A stretch of 64,000 nucleotides of DNA, taken from assembly GCA_900108205.1 (NCBI GenBank), contig FNUU01000008.1:1-64000 (forward strand). The letters are read 5' to 3'. The notes under the pieces are model-generated. The model was given only the letters and a program-made list of their open reading frames with translations, did no database searches and had not been told where the DNA came from. This document shows, in pieces, positions 43,236 through 50,806 of the stretch. Each line of letters opens with the position of its first letter. Position 1 is the first letter of the stretch. Source of the stretch: Eubacterium ruminantium (GTDB lineage Bacteria > Bacillota > Clostridia > Lachnospirales > Lachnospiraceae). The translations under genes and the position numbers were made by a program.

Positions 43236-44657
43236 ATGGCTGGATTAAAAGGAAAACCAAAGGGAAAATTAAGCCCCAATGGGTTAAAACTGATTATTTG
43301 TTCAGTGTCTTTATCTGCAGTTCTTGCCGGTTCATTTATCTATACTGAAGCAGATAAACTCAAATCGGGGGATAAAACGGAATACAGTTCCGGTGAACAG
43401 GACTCAGATAAAACATCTAAGGACGGTAAAGGAAATAAAAATGGTAAGAGCAAAGAAATTCAGTTGGATATAAGCGTTGGAGACGAGATTACCTTTGGCA
43501 AAAATATCACTGGGGGTTATGACGATATAACACCCGGTATAGGCTGGAGGGTTGCTGATATAAGGGATGGTAACATGCTTCTCATTTCTTATGACAGTGT
43601 TGCCTCGATGAAATTCAGCAATGACGGTTCTCTTTCCTGGAAGGACTCTTTGGTAAGAAATTATCTTAATGGCGATTTTTATAAGAATGCATTTTCGGAG
43701 GAAGAGAGAAGTAAGATTCTTCTTACAAATGTTACATTCAAGAATCAAAAGGAAGAAACCTCCCAGGATTATGTATATATTCCGTCTATGAGTGAAATAG
43801 GCAGTTATTTTAAGTTCCATGCTGTACAAAACCCTGCTACTCACGATAACATGTATTTTGTCAGAGATCCATTCTGCATAGAGGAAGAGGATGATGGACT
43901 TTACTTCAGATATGTCTGTGAAGCGGTTGGAGAGGGACGGATAGAAAATGATATTGCATATGTAAATGAGATGGAATGTCATAGCATCTGTGCCTGTATA
44001 TGGGTAAAAATGGAAGGTAGTTTTAATGTAACAAAGGCACCATTTAATAAGGATGATTCTGCAAAAAAGGATCTGTCATATCTTAAATCGGCTAATACAG
44101 GGGATTATGTCGAGTTTGGAAAATATACAATAAATGATAGTACAACTTATGATCCTATAACCTGGAAGGTATTGGATAAGCAGGGCGATAAGATACTGCT
44201 GATATCGAGAGATGTACTTTTCCCAAGGTTTTACTGTTATGAAGATACAAATGATGTTACCTGGGAGAACAGTGAACTGAGGTCGTATCTGAATACGCGG
44301 ATAAAAAATGAATTTTTTGCGAATGATGAGCTTAATTTACTTACAACTAATGGCGATGCAGCTGAAGAAGGAGTGTTTTTGCTCAGTGTAGATGAGATAA
44401 AAAAATATATGCCGGATGAAGCTTCAAGGCGGGCTGTACCTACTTTTATCTGCGGTTCAAATGGCGGAACCATGGAAGTGGACGGAGTTACCTATGGTGC
44501 CTGGTGGACAAGAACGGTATGCTATGACGAGGAATACCATGATTCAGGTATGATACCGATAGGAGCCAATGGATTTCTTAATACAGTACCATTCAGATCA
44601 TGGGCTGTTATTGGTGTTCGTCCATCGGTATGGGTGGATTTATCTAAAATAAAATAG
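43236..44657 (+). CDS. Membrane-anchored protein with two DUF6273-like domains
   Basis: A 473-residue protein with one N-terminal membrane segment (about residues 17-36) and a Lys/Asp/Ser linker. Two copies of a ~180-residue domain follow, each with ITFGK or VEFGKY, WRVADI or WKVLDK, LLIS, a SWKDSLVRNYLN or TWENSELRSYLN motif and a cluster of charged residues; the second ends GVRPSVWVDL. This is the domain I know as DUF6273, common on Firmicutes surface proteins and of unknown function. It probably shares a transcript with the zinc-ribbon gene upstream. Confidence 0.75.
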   Translation: MAGLKGKPKGKLSPNGLKLIICSVSLSAVLAGSFIYTEADKLKSGDKTEYSSGEQDSDKTSKDGKGNKNGKSKEIQLDISVGDEITFGKNITGGYDDITPGIGWRVADIRDGNMLLISYDSVASMKFSNDGSLSWKDSLVRNYLNGDFYKNAFSEEERSKILLTNVTFKNQKEETSQDYVYIPSMSEIGSYFKFHAVQNPATHDNMYFVRDPFCIEEEDDGLYFRYVCEAVGEGRIENDIAYVNEMECHSICACIWVKMEGSFNVTKAPFNKDDSAKKDLSYLKSANTGDYVEFGKYTINDSTTYDPITWKVLDKQGDKILLISRDVLFPRFYCYEDTNDVTWENSELRSYLNTRIKNEFFANDELNLLTTNGDAAEEGVFLLSVDEIKKYMPDEASRRAVPTFICGSNGGTMEVDGVTYGAWWTRTVCYDEEYHDSGMIPIGANGFLNTVPFRSWAVIGVRPSVWVDLSKIK

Positions 44658-44769
44658 AATTTTGCTTTTATTTTTTATACATTTATAGTAAAATGTCTGA
44701 AAGTACCGCTATGTTATTGGGGAATTGATAGTGGAAACGGTCTATTTTTTTAAAGAGGAGAAAGGTAAA

Positions 44770-44979
44770 ATGAGTATTTATGATCCGAATTTTGACAAGG
44801 ATGGAGAAGGAGAGTTTGTTGAAGAAGATTTTTCCCAGTTCATGGACTCTATGGATTATGTAAACAAGGATGGTTATTACAAGACAAAAAAAGACTTTGA
44901 AGAAGTAGATGATTTTGATGACGAGGATGATTATGAAGATCTAACCTCTGAGTATGAATCATTTGAAGATTTAGACTAG
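44770..44979 (+). CDS. Small very acidic protein, 69 residues
   Basis: Starts at ATG 44770 with gaggagaaagg upstream; the longer frame from TTG 44725 runs through that binding site and is rejected. About half the residues are Asp, Glu or Tyr (for example DDFDDEDDYEDL). No domain recognised. A terminator follows at 45033. The clear binding site and terminator argue that it is a real gene. Confidence 0.65.
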   Translation: MSIYDPNFDKDGEGEFVEEDFSQFMDSMDYVNKDGYYKTKKDFEEVDDFDDEDDYEDLTSEYESFEDLD

Positions 44980-45032
44980 TCTACATTAAACAACTTGCCT
45001 GTTATTCTGAATAGTACATTGATGTGATTTTT

Positions 45033-45060
45033 AACCTGCTGAGTGATCGGCAGGTTTTTT
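45033..45060 (+). terminator. Intrinsic terminator
   Basis: Arms aacctgc (45033-45039) and gcaggtt (45050-45056) with tttttt. It ends the transcript of the small acidic protein gene. Confidence 0.88.
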
Positions 45061-45147
45061 AGTGCCTTTGGAAGCCTCTTTTTTATATACATAGAATCAG
45101 TCATGTGATAAAATTATATAACCGCTAAGAAGATCAAACCTATCAGA

Positions 45148-45366
45148 GTGCTTGTGGATAATAACAGCAATGCTTATCAGGTTAATATTGTTTGTCTGAA
45201 GGAAGATGTAAATAATATAAAAAAGACTGTTTATGACAGAATAAAGAAGGATAAAAATGATGTTAATTCGATTGCCGTGAACAGCATTACACCTGATAAA
45301 TTCCGTATCAATATTAAGGTGGGAACAGGTCTGGAAGATGAGTATTTTGTAACTTTGACAAATTAA
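45148..45366 (+). CDS. Small hypothetical protein or gene remnant
   Basis: A 72-residue open frame from GTG 45148, ending KVGTGLEDEYFVTLTN. No ribosome binding site precedes it. The same frame stays open upstream to 45112 and reads ITAKKIKPIRVL, which looks like coding sequence without a start codon. It may therefore be the 3' part of a once longer gene. A terminator follows 70 bases downstream. No family recognised. Confidence 0.4.
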   Translation: MLVDNNSNAYQVNIVCLKEDVNNIKKTVYDRIKKDKNDVNSIAVNSITPDKFRINIKVGTGLEDEYFVTLTN

Positions 45367-45434
45367 ATCTTTACCATGAATGTGCTGTCAGTATCTTATG
45401 AAAAGATCGATCAATAAATGTTATGCCGAAAAAA

Positions 45435-45475
45435 CCGCCCAATCAGCTGTTTAATGTTGACCGGGCGGATTTTTA
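45435..45475. terminator. Bidirectional terminator
   Basis: Arms ccgccc (45435-45440) and gggcgg (45463-45468), with attttt on the plus strand and tttttt next to the stem on the minus strand. It serves the small open frame and the convergent zinc-ribbon gene. Confidence 0.85.
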
Positions 45476-45480
45476 TTGTA

Positions 45481-47427
45481 TTAATATAGCTTATTTTTCT
45501 GCTCATTTCTTACAAGTATACTGAATCTCAGGATTACAATACAAGAAATGATAATACCAATAGGACAGATAAAGAAAATATAATATCCGAGACCCTTGGT
45601 AAATGCACCACGTTCCTCATTTACAAGGAATACCAGGAAGTAAGATACTATTGCGACTATAAGGCTTTGTATCAGCAAACCAATGGCAGCTCCAATGTAA
45701 TTACTGAAAATTCCTAAAATAACAAGAATTGTCAGAATAACCATTCCAAGGAAGATAAAGAAGAAATTGCCATCTGCGAGTGAATATGATTCACTGTATA
45801 TTCCGTTACCTATATGAATAGCCGGAATAAACATACCTAAGAACAATAAGCCGGTAAATACAAAAAGAACGATCTTGCTATTCTTGAATACAGTCTGATT
45901 GTGTGTGAGTGGTCTTCTCTGAGGAGAGGTGTAGCTCGTTACTCCGTTAGAAGCAGCGGTTGTATTGCGGTAACCGGTCGTTGGATTAGACGTAGCAGTT
46001 GTACTGTTATAACCTGTTGCTGTGGTTGTTGTCGTTGTGGCATTACCGTAGTCGGCTGAAGCGGCTGATGGAGTGGTTGTGCCACCGTAACCGGAAGTTG
46101 TATTTGATGTCACTGAGGCATTTGTGTAACCGGCTGCAACAGGCTGAATCGACTGTTTGTTATATTCAGCGGCAGAAGATGGCTGGTTTGTTGTGGAAAC
46201 CGGAGTCTGATCATATGAAGTTACTGCAGGAGAGACATATGGTTTTGTATTAAACGGTTTAGCATTAACCGGTTTTGATATGCCTGGTTTATTTTCAGCC
46301 GGTTTAGCATTGACCGGTTTTGATATGCCTGGTTTATTTGCTGCCGAATTGGATGCTGTCGGTCTGGATGTTGCAGCTTTTGCATCTGCAAGTTTTTCTA
46401 TTGCAGATTTAGCCACTACAGATTTAGCCACTGCAGGTTTGGACCCCGTCGGCACAGCACCTGTTGATTTAGTAATTGGTGCTTTTGCAACTGCCGGTTT
46501 TGTATCAGTTGTTGTTTCTGCTGCGGGCTTAGTTACAGATGGCTTAGCTGCTGCAGATCTGGCTGCTGCCGGCTTGGTTACAGGTGGTTTAGTTGCTGGC
46601 GTTCTGTCTACTGTCGGTCTGGCCGCTGCAGGTTTTGCCGCTGTTGAATTTGAATCTGTCGGTTTAGAATTGAGCGGCTTAGCAATAACAGGTTTTACTT
46701 CTGCAGGTTTTATTGTTGGTGTTATAGGAACTGCAAAGATGTCCTTGTCATCAGAAGTAAGTATTTCGGTTGTTGCATTTTTTATCTGTTCAATTGAAGC
46801 TTTATCTTTAGAAGCCTCAATTTGCATGGCTGCTATTTCAAGAGGAGAATATGCACCTGTATCTGAATTGCCTGGTATTTCATCAGGTGTATAGGCTTGA
46901 GGCTCAAATGATACATCGTTTTCCTTTGCTTTTTGTAATTCGGAATCGCGTATAAGAACGCCGGTAGGAAACTCTTTTTTTACAAATCCGGAAGCAGTAT
47001 GAGCTGTCTGAATCGGCTGAGCAGACTGAACAGGCTGAACTGTCTGAATCGGCTGAGCAGTCTGAACAGGCTGAACTGTCTGAACAGTCTGAACTGGCTG
47101 AGTTGATTGAACCGGCTGTACTGATGCAGCGGCTGTCGGAATAGCATTATTAGATTGCATGTTGAAACCGTCTGCAAGCTCTGTAGAACCGCATTCAGGG
47201 CAGAATTTACCACTTTTACGTTCAGTACCGCATTTTGCACAGATAAGTGCTACGGGAGCGGTAACTATCTTATCACTGCCGCATTCAGGGCAGAATTTAC
47301 CTCTTTTTCTTTCATGACCGCATGATGCACATTTGATTACGGGGATATCCTGAACTATATCCGGAGAACCGCATTCGCTGCAGAATTTACCGGAAGCACG
47401 TATAGTACCACAGTTAGCGCATTTCAT
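45481..47427 (-). CDS. Triple zinc-ribbon, repeat-rich membrane protein
   Basis: A 648-residue protein. Residues 1-85 contain three near-identical zinc ribbons (CANCG...CSECG, CASCG...CPECG, CAKCG...CPECG). A Pro-Val-Gln-Thr repeat lies at about residues 105-145, a long Ala/Lys/Pro/Thr region at 235-395, and a Thr/Gly/Tyr/Asn repeat at ~425-500. Four membrane helices form the last ~130 residues (IVLFVFTGLLFLGMFIPAI and three more). Ribbons and repeats would be cytoplasmic or all exposed, depending on orientation. An SD-covering hairpin lies before the start. No function is known. Confidence 0.75.
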   Translation of the reverse strand: MKCANCGTIRASGKFCSECGSPDIVQDIPVIKCASCGHERKRGKFCPECGSDKIVTAPVALICAKCGTERKSGKFCPECGSTELADGFNMQSNNAIPTAAASVQPVQSTQPVQTVQTVQPVQTAQPIQTVQPVQSAQPIQTAHTASGFVKKEFPTGVLIRDSELQKAKENDVSFEPQAYTPDEIPGNSDTGAYSPLEIAAMQIEASKDKASIEQIKNATTEILTSDDKDIFAVPITPTIKPAEVKPVIAKPLNSKPTDSNSTAAKPAAARPTVDRTPATKPPVTKPAAARSAAAKPSVTKPAAETTTDTKPAVAKAPITKSTGAVPTGSKPAVAKSVVAKSAIEKLADAKAATSRPTASNSAANKPGISKPVNAKPAENKPGISKPVNAKPFNTKPYVSPAVTSYDQTPVSTTNQPSSAAEYNKQSIQPVAAGYTNASVTSNTTSGYGGTTTPSAASADYGNATTTTTTATGYNSTTATSNPTTGYRNTTAASNGVTSYTSPQRRPLTHNQTVFKNSKIVLFVFTGLLFLGMFIPAIHIGNGIYSESYSLADGNFFFIFLGMVILTILVILGIFSNYIGAAIGLLIQSLIVAIVSYFLVFLVNEERGAFTKGLGYYIFFICPIGIIISCIVILRFSILVRNEQKNKLY

Positions 47428-47438
47428 AGAATAAAAAG

Positions 47439-47481
47439 CCTCCTAACATTGTTAATCAATTAATCTTAACATATCAGGAGG
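47439..47481 (-). promoter_or_regulatory. Hairpin that sequesters the Shine-Dalgarno sequence
   Basis: On the minus strand CCTCCT (47481-47476) pairs with the ribosome binding site AGGAGG (47444-47439) of the gene at 47427. Inside, TGTTAA pairs with TTAACA, leaving an internal loop and a 10-base terminal loop. CTTTTTATT follows the stem, so the same hairpin could end transcription. Confidence 0.6.
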
Positions 47482-47503
47482 TTTTTATAAAGAAGTGGCA
47501 GGG

Positions 47504-47535
47504 GAGTGGCTTATGTGTTTTCACTTATGCCACTC
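47504..47535 (-). terminator. Hairpin after the HTH gene
   Basis: Arms gagtggc (47504-47510) and gccactc (47529-47535), extended by several further pairs. The T tract on the minus strand is poor, so efficiency is uncertain. Confidence 0.45.
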
Positions 47536-47563
47536 AATTGATTTATGTATATAAATGATCAGT

Positions 47564-48994
47564 TTACTGAGCGCCTAGCTTTGTCATTTCTTTAAGACAA
47601 ATTTCAGAATCAAGGAGTATTACATCATCTTTTATATTTTCAAGGAACTCCGTAAAAGCTTCAACAAAGTTTTTTTCGGTGATCACTATGGATTTTTTAC
47701 CTTTTATGACCGGAGCAAAGATGACCCTGTCATGCTCGATACAATACACCGACCAGTTTTTGGAGATCGGAAATACATCTTGGTCCGCCATAAAAAGACT
47801 TTTTCCTATTCGATTTAATACAGTATCGATTAAATATTTATTATCATCAAGTCCTCTGGATTTAATGATGACTGAAAATTCTTTGAAACTACCGTCGTTC
47901 ATGATATCTAAAATGCCGGTAGGAGCAATAAATTCTTTATAATCTGTATGCTGGAAGGCTTTGTAATGGCGTTTATAAAACTCTCTTTCCGAAGGCGGGA
48001 AAAAGGCATCCACCAGTTCATCTGTTGCAAGGTAGGACAGGCCCGGAAGATATGAAATGTAATATGTTTTGGTTTCATCCGGAAGATCTGTAAGATATGG
48101 AACTGTATTTTCAATATTTTCTATATTCTCAGTCATTGACGCCAAATGATCCTTCAGACTGTTATATTCATCAATATATGCAGTATGCAGAATTTTATCT
48201 GTAGTAAAAACAGCCTTCTCGCAGCTGCTGTTCAGAAGGAGTATTCCATCAGGAAGCAGTAGGTAATAAGGGAAAAGCAGTCCCATACTATTATCTGTGA
48301 GATTAGGATCATAGTAATAATATGAATGAAAGTCAGCATTTACATTTACCAGAAAACTGATATATGAAGTAATATCAGAGATGATGTCATTATTGATCAT
48401 GCTGAATTTTGCGGGGTATTTTAGAATATGTTTATAAGTTAATGCCTTGCTTCTTTCATCCATAGATAAAACGCGTATCGTATCAAAAAAGCGTAACTTA
48501 AGCAGAAGGCTTATAGGAACAAAGATATCTATCTCATAAGAAATATCACTGCCTAATAACGAGAACAGAGATGATCTGAGAAAATCATTTATCTGCTGAG
48601 TACCATTTAATACAGTGGTTTTTTCTTCTGAATCAAAAGTATTGCCTGTACTGATGATATGGACAGGTGATGTGCTGTCTTTGTCTGAAGGTACATTAAG
48701 AGAAGCGTCATCTCTGCAGAGTATCTTGAATAAATTCACGATGGTTTTACGGCTGTTATAAGCCGTTGTCGGCATTTTTTCAGACAGATAGACATCTCTT
48801 ATATGATTCTTTTCTTCACCTGAGATAGGGAGATTGTTCAAAATACAGTTAAGCTGGAGCGTGGTTGGAAGTCGTTTTCCTTTTAAAATCTGGAAAAATG
48901 AAGAACGGTCTATCCCAAGAAGCTGAACAAAAGCGTTTTTTGTAGTTGATGAATCGGTTATATATTGATTTAACAGTTCTCCTGTTGCAAACAT
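47564..48994 (-). CDS. Large HTH (Xre-like) transcriptional regulator
   Basis: A 476-residue protein. Residues ~1-60 form an Xre-like helix-turn-helix (TTKNAFVQLLGIDRSSFFQI, then LKGKRLPTTLQLNCILNNL). The remaining ~400 residues are a mixed alpha/beta region of unknown fold that may bind a ligand or partner. It lies 137 bases upstream of the triple zinc-ribbon gene on the same strand and could control it. Next to it, divergently, is the SMP-30 gene. I do not know the family by name. Confidence 0.7.
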   Translation of the reverse strand: MFATGELLNQYITDSSTTKNAFVQLLGIDRSSFFQILKGKRLPTTLQLNCILNNLPISGEEKNHIRDVYLSEKMPTTAYNSRKTIVNLFKILCRDDASLNVPSDKDSTSPVHIISTGNTFDSEEKTTVLNGTQQINDFLRSSLFSLLGSDISYEIDIFVPISLLLKLRFFDTIRVLSMDERSKALTYKHILKYPAKFSMINNDIISDITSYISFLVNVNADFHSYYYYDPNLTDNSMGLLFPYYLLLPDGILLLNSSCEKAVFTTDKILHTAYIDEYNSLKDHLASMTENIENIENTVPYLTDLPDETKTYYISYLPGLSYLATDELVDAFFPPSEREFYKRHYKAFQHTDYKEFIAPTGILDIMNDGSFKEFSVIIKSRGLDDNKYLIDTVLNRIGKSLFMADQDVFPISKNWSVYCIEHDRVIFAPVIKGKKSIVITEKNFVEAFTEFLENIKDDVILLDSEICLKEMTKLGAQ

Positions 48995-49095
48995 TTTTTA
49001 TCCCCCACGATAATATTAGAAATTAAATGATTACTGAATAACATTTTATGATATTTGGCATTTCTTTGCAACAAGCTTTCTTTACCAATGGTTTA

Positions 49096-49124
49096 ATGAC
49101 AATAAGGTGCGCGGGGTGTATAAT
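49096..49124 (+). promoter_or_regulatory. Promoter of the SMP-30-type gene
   Basis: -35 ATGACA (49096-49101), 17-base spacer, -10 TATAAT (49119-49124). A 5' leader of about 110 bases follows. Confidence 0.7.
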
Positions 49125-49159
49125 TAATGTGAGTTGATTGTCCCGATTGTAACATCAGT

Positions 49160-49175
49160 ATCATTGTTCAATGAT
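49160..49175. promoter_or_regulatory. Palindromic operator candidate
   Basis: ATCATTG-TT-CAATGAT, perfect 7-base arms, about 35 bases after the predicted -10 box and 65 bases before the start codon. It could be a repressor site. Confidence 0.5.
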
Positions 49176-49240
49176 ATGAGTGATTATGAGGCAATCTGTC
49201 GGAAGAAGAGCGATTTTATATGTTTTATTTGGGGGTGAAT

Positions 49241-50095
49241 ATGGTTAAATACGAAGCTGAATTATTTGATAATGAACGTTACACTCTGGGCGAGAGTCCG
49301 TACTATGATCCTCGATATTCGAGGTTTTCATGGGTTGATATAATAAACGGGAGACTGTGGATCATGGGAAGTGCCGGTAAGAAGGCTTGCTTTGATCTGG
49401 GGCAGCCTATAGGCGCAGCAGTGCCTCTTCAGAGGTCGGAAGGTTTTCTTCTGGCTGCGATGGATGGTTTATATATTTATGAGGATGGTAAGGCGAAGAA
49501 GTATCTTGACTTGACAGAGACTTATAAGCCGTACTGGCGGTCGAATGATGCCAAAGCGGATCCTTCGGGAAGACTTTGGTTTGGTGCGTCGGTTGCTGAT
49601 GACGAACATGAGGCGGAGGGGAATCTGTATTGTTATTCTGCAGGGGTTGTAAAGTGTATGCAGGCAAATACCAGGATCTCTAACGGTATGGCATGGAGTA
49701 AAGACAGAAAAAGTTTCTTTTTTTCAGATTCATTGGAATATGCTGTATTTATATATGATAATGATCCTGAAACCGGGATCATTACAAACAGAAGAGTGCT
49801 TTTTACGGTAGAAAATGGAGTGCCGGATGGTCTCACGATTGATTCGGATGATAACATCTGGGTTGCAATCTGGGGCGGAAACCGTATAGAAAAGCATGAT
49901 GGTAGAACCGGTGAGCTACTGGCGGAGATTACTGTTCCGGCAAAGCAGACAAGCTCGTGCTGCTTCTGCGGGGATGATATGACGACACTCTTTATAACAT
50001 CGGCGGGAGTCGGACTTACCGGAGAATACGACGGATGCCTCTTCACCTGCAAAGTGGATGCACAGGGCACAGCGCCGGATTATGCTGTGCTGTGA
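49241..50095 (+). CDS. SMP-30/gluconolactonase/LRE family protein
   Basis: A 284-residue six-bladed beta-propeller lactonase. Landmarks are TLGESPYYDPRYSRFSWVDI with the metal-binding Glu, NDAKADPSGRLWFGA with the Asn-Asp pair, RISNGMAWSKD, and DGLTIDSDDNIWVAIWGGNR with the catalytic Asp. Family members hydrolyse sugar lactones such as gluconolactone or xylonolactone with a divalent metal. Start at ATG 49241 with gggggtg; the frame beginning at 49220 adds only seven residues. It stands alone behind a good promoter and a palindrome. Confidence 0.87.
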   Translation: MVKYEAELFDNERYTLGESPYYDPRYSRFSWVDIINGRLWIMGSAGKKACFDLGQPIGAAVPLQRSEGFLLAAMDGLYIYEDGKAKKYLDLTETYKPYWRSNDAKADPSGRLWFGASVADDEHEAEGNLYCYSAGVVKCMQANTRISNGMAWSKDRKSFFFSDSLEYAVFIYDNDPETGIITNRRVLFTVENGVPDGLTIDSDDNIWVAIWGGNRIEKHDGRTGELLAEITVPAKQTSSCCFCGDDMTTLFITSAGVGLTGEYDGCLFTCKVDAQGTAPDYAVL

Positions 50096-50181
50096 AAGTT
50101 ATTTGATTTAATACGAGAAACATTTTATGTGTGAAATGGAATCAATAGAATTATTATAGATTTAAGAGTGAGGGATACTAA

Positions 50182-50725
50182 ATGGATTTTGTAAAATTAT
50201 CGGAAACTTCACAATATGATTTTTTGAGAAATAACAAGAGACTTGGCCGTAGAATCATACTGCTTGGAGTGACCGGTAGTTATGGCTATGGCACTGACAG
50301 AGAAGGAAGCGATGTTGACTTTCGTGGTATTACACTGGAACTTCCGTCAGATCTGATCGGTTTCAGTGAGTTTGAACAGTTTGAGGATAGAGAAACAGAT
50401 ACATGCGATGCATCTGGTAAGGCTGTTTATGATGGGAATCGATATTTTAAAATATCAGACCATAAGAACTCGTCGGCCGGATGATGAACTGGAGCTTTTG
50501 AAAAAAATCCGAGATGGATATTTCATGAAGAATAGTATGCTTAATGATGAATTCTACAAAATAGTTGCAAAATATGAAAAAGAATTCTCTGATGCAGAAA
50601 GAAAAAGCAGTCTTCCGGATAATCCTGATATGGATAAGATTGAGAGGTTTGTTGAAAAAATCAATCGCAGGATAGTCAATGAGGATATTTATTTTCCTGG
50701 CCATCTTTCTTCGATTTTCAGATGA
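50182..50725 (+). pseudogene. Decayed nucleotidyltransferase (DNA polymerase beta superfamily), internal deletion with frameshift
   Basis: The first half (50182 to about 50402) encodes the start of a predicted nucleotidyltransferase of the YcgL-like DNA polymerase beta superfamily: LGVTGSYGYGTDREGSDVDF with the G-S motif and DxD metal ligands, then GFSEFEQF. In that frame it stops at 50484. The end of the same family (MHLVRLFMMGIDIL, ELELLKKIRDGYF, SSLPDNPDMDKIERFVEKIN) continues in another frame (from about 50405 to 50725). The family is ~300-350 residues, so ~150 residues in the middle appear to be missing. No transposon is present at the junction. Confidence 0.82.
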
Positions 50726-50806
50726 AATTTCATCCGAAATATGATAAAATCAAACATAGTAATGAGGTTATTTTTTTACTTAGCATATTAATTATCGGGG
50801 AGTTAT

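Noticed and set aside
46280..46894. 204-residue plus-strand frame with Gly/Leu/Ala repeats
   Set aside because: It is the mirror of the Ala/Lys/Pro repeat region of the minus-strand zinc-ribbon gene.
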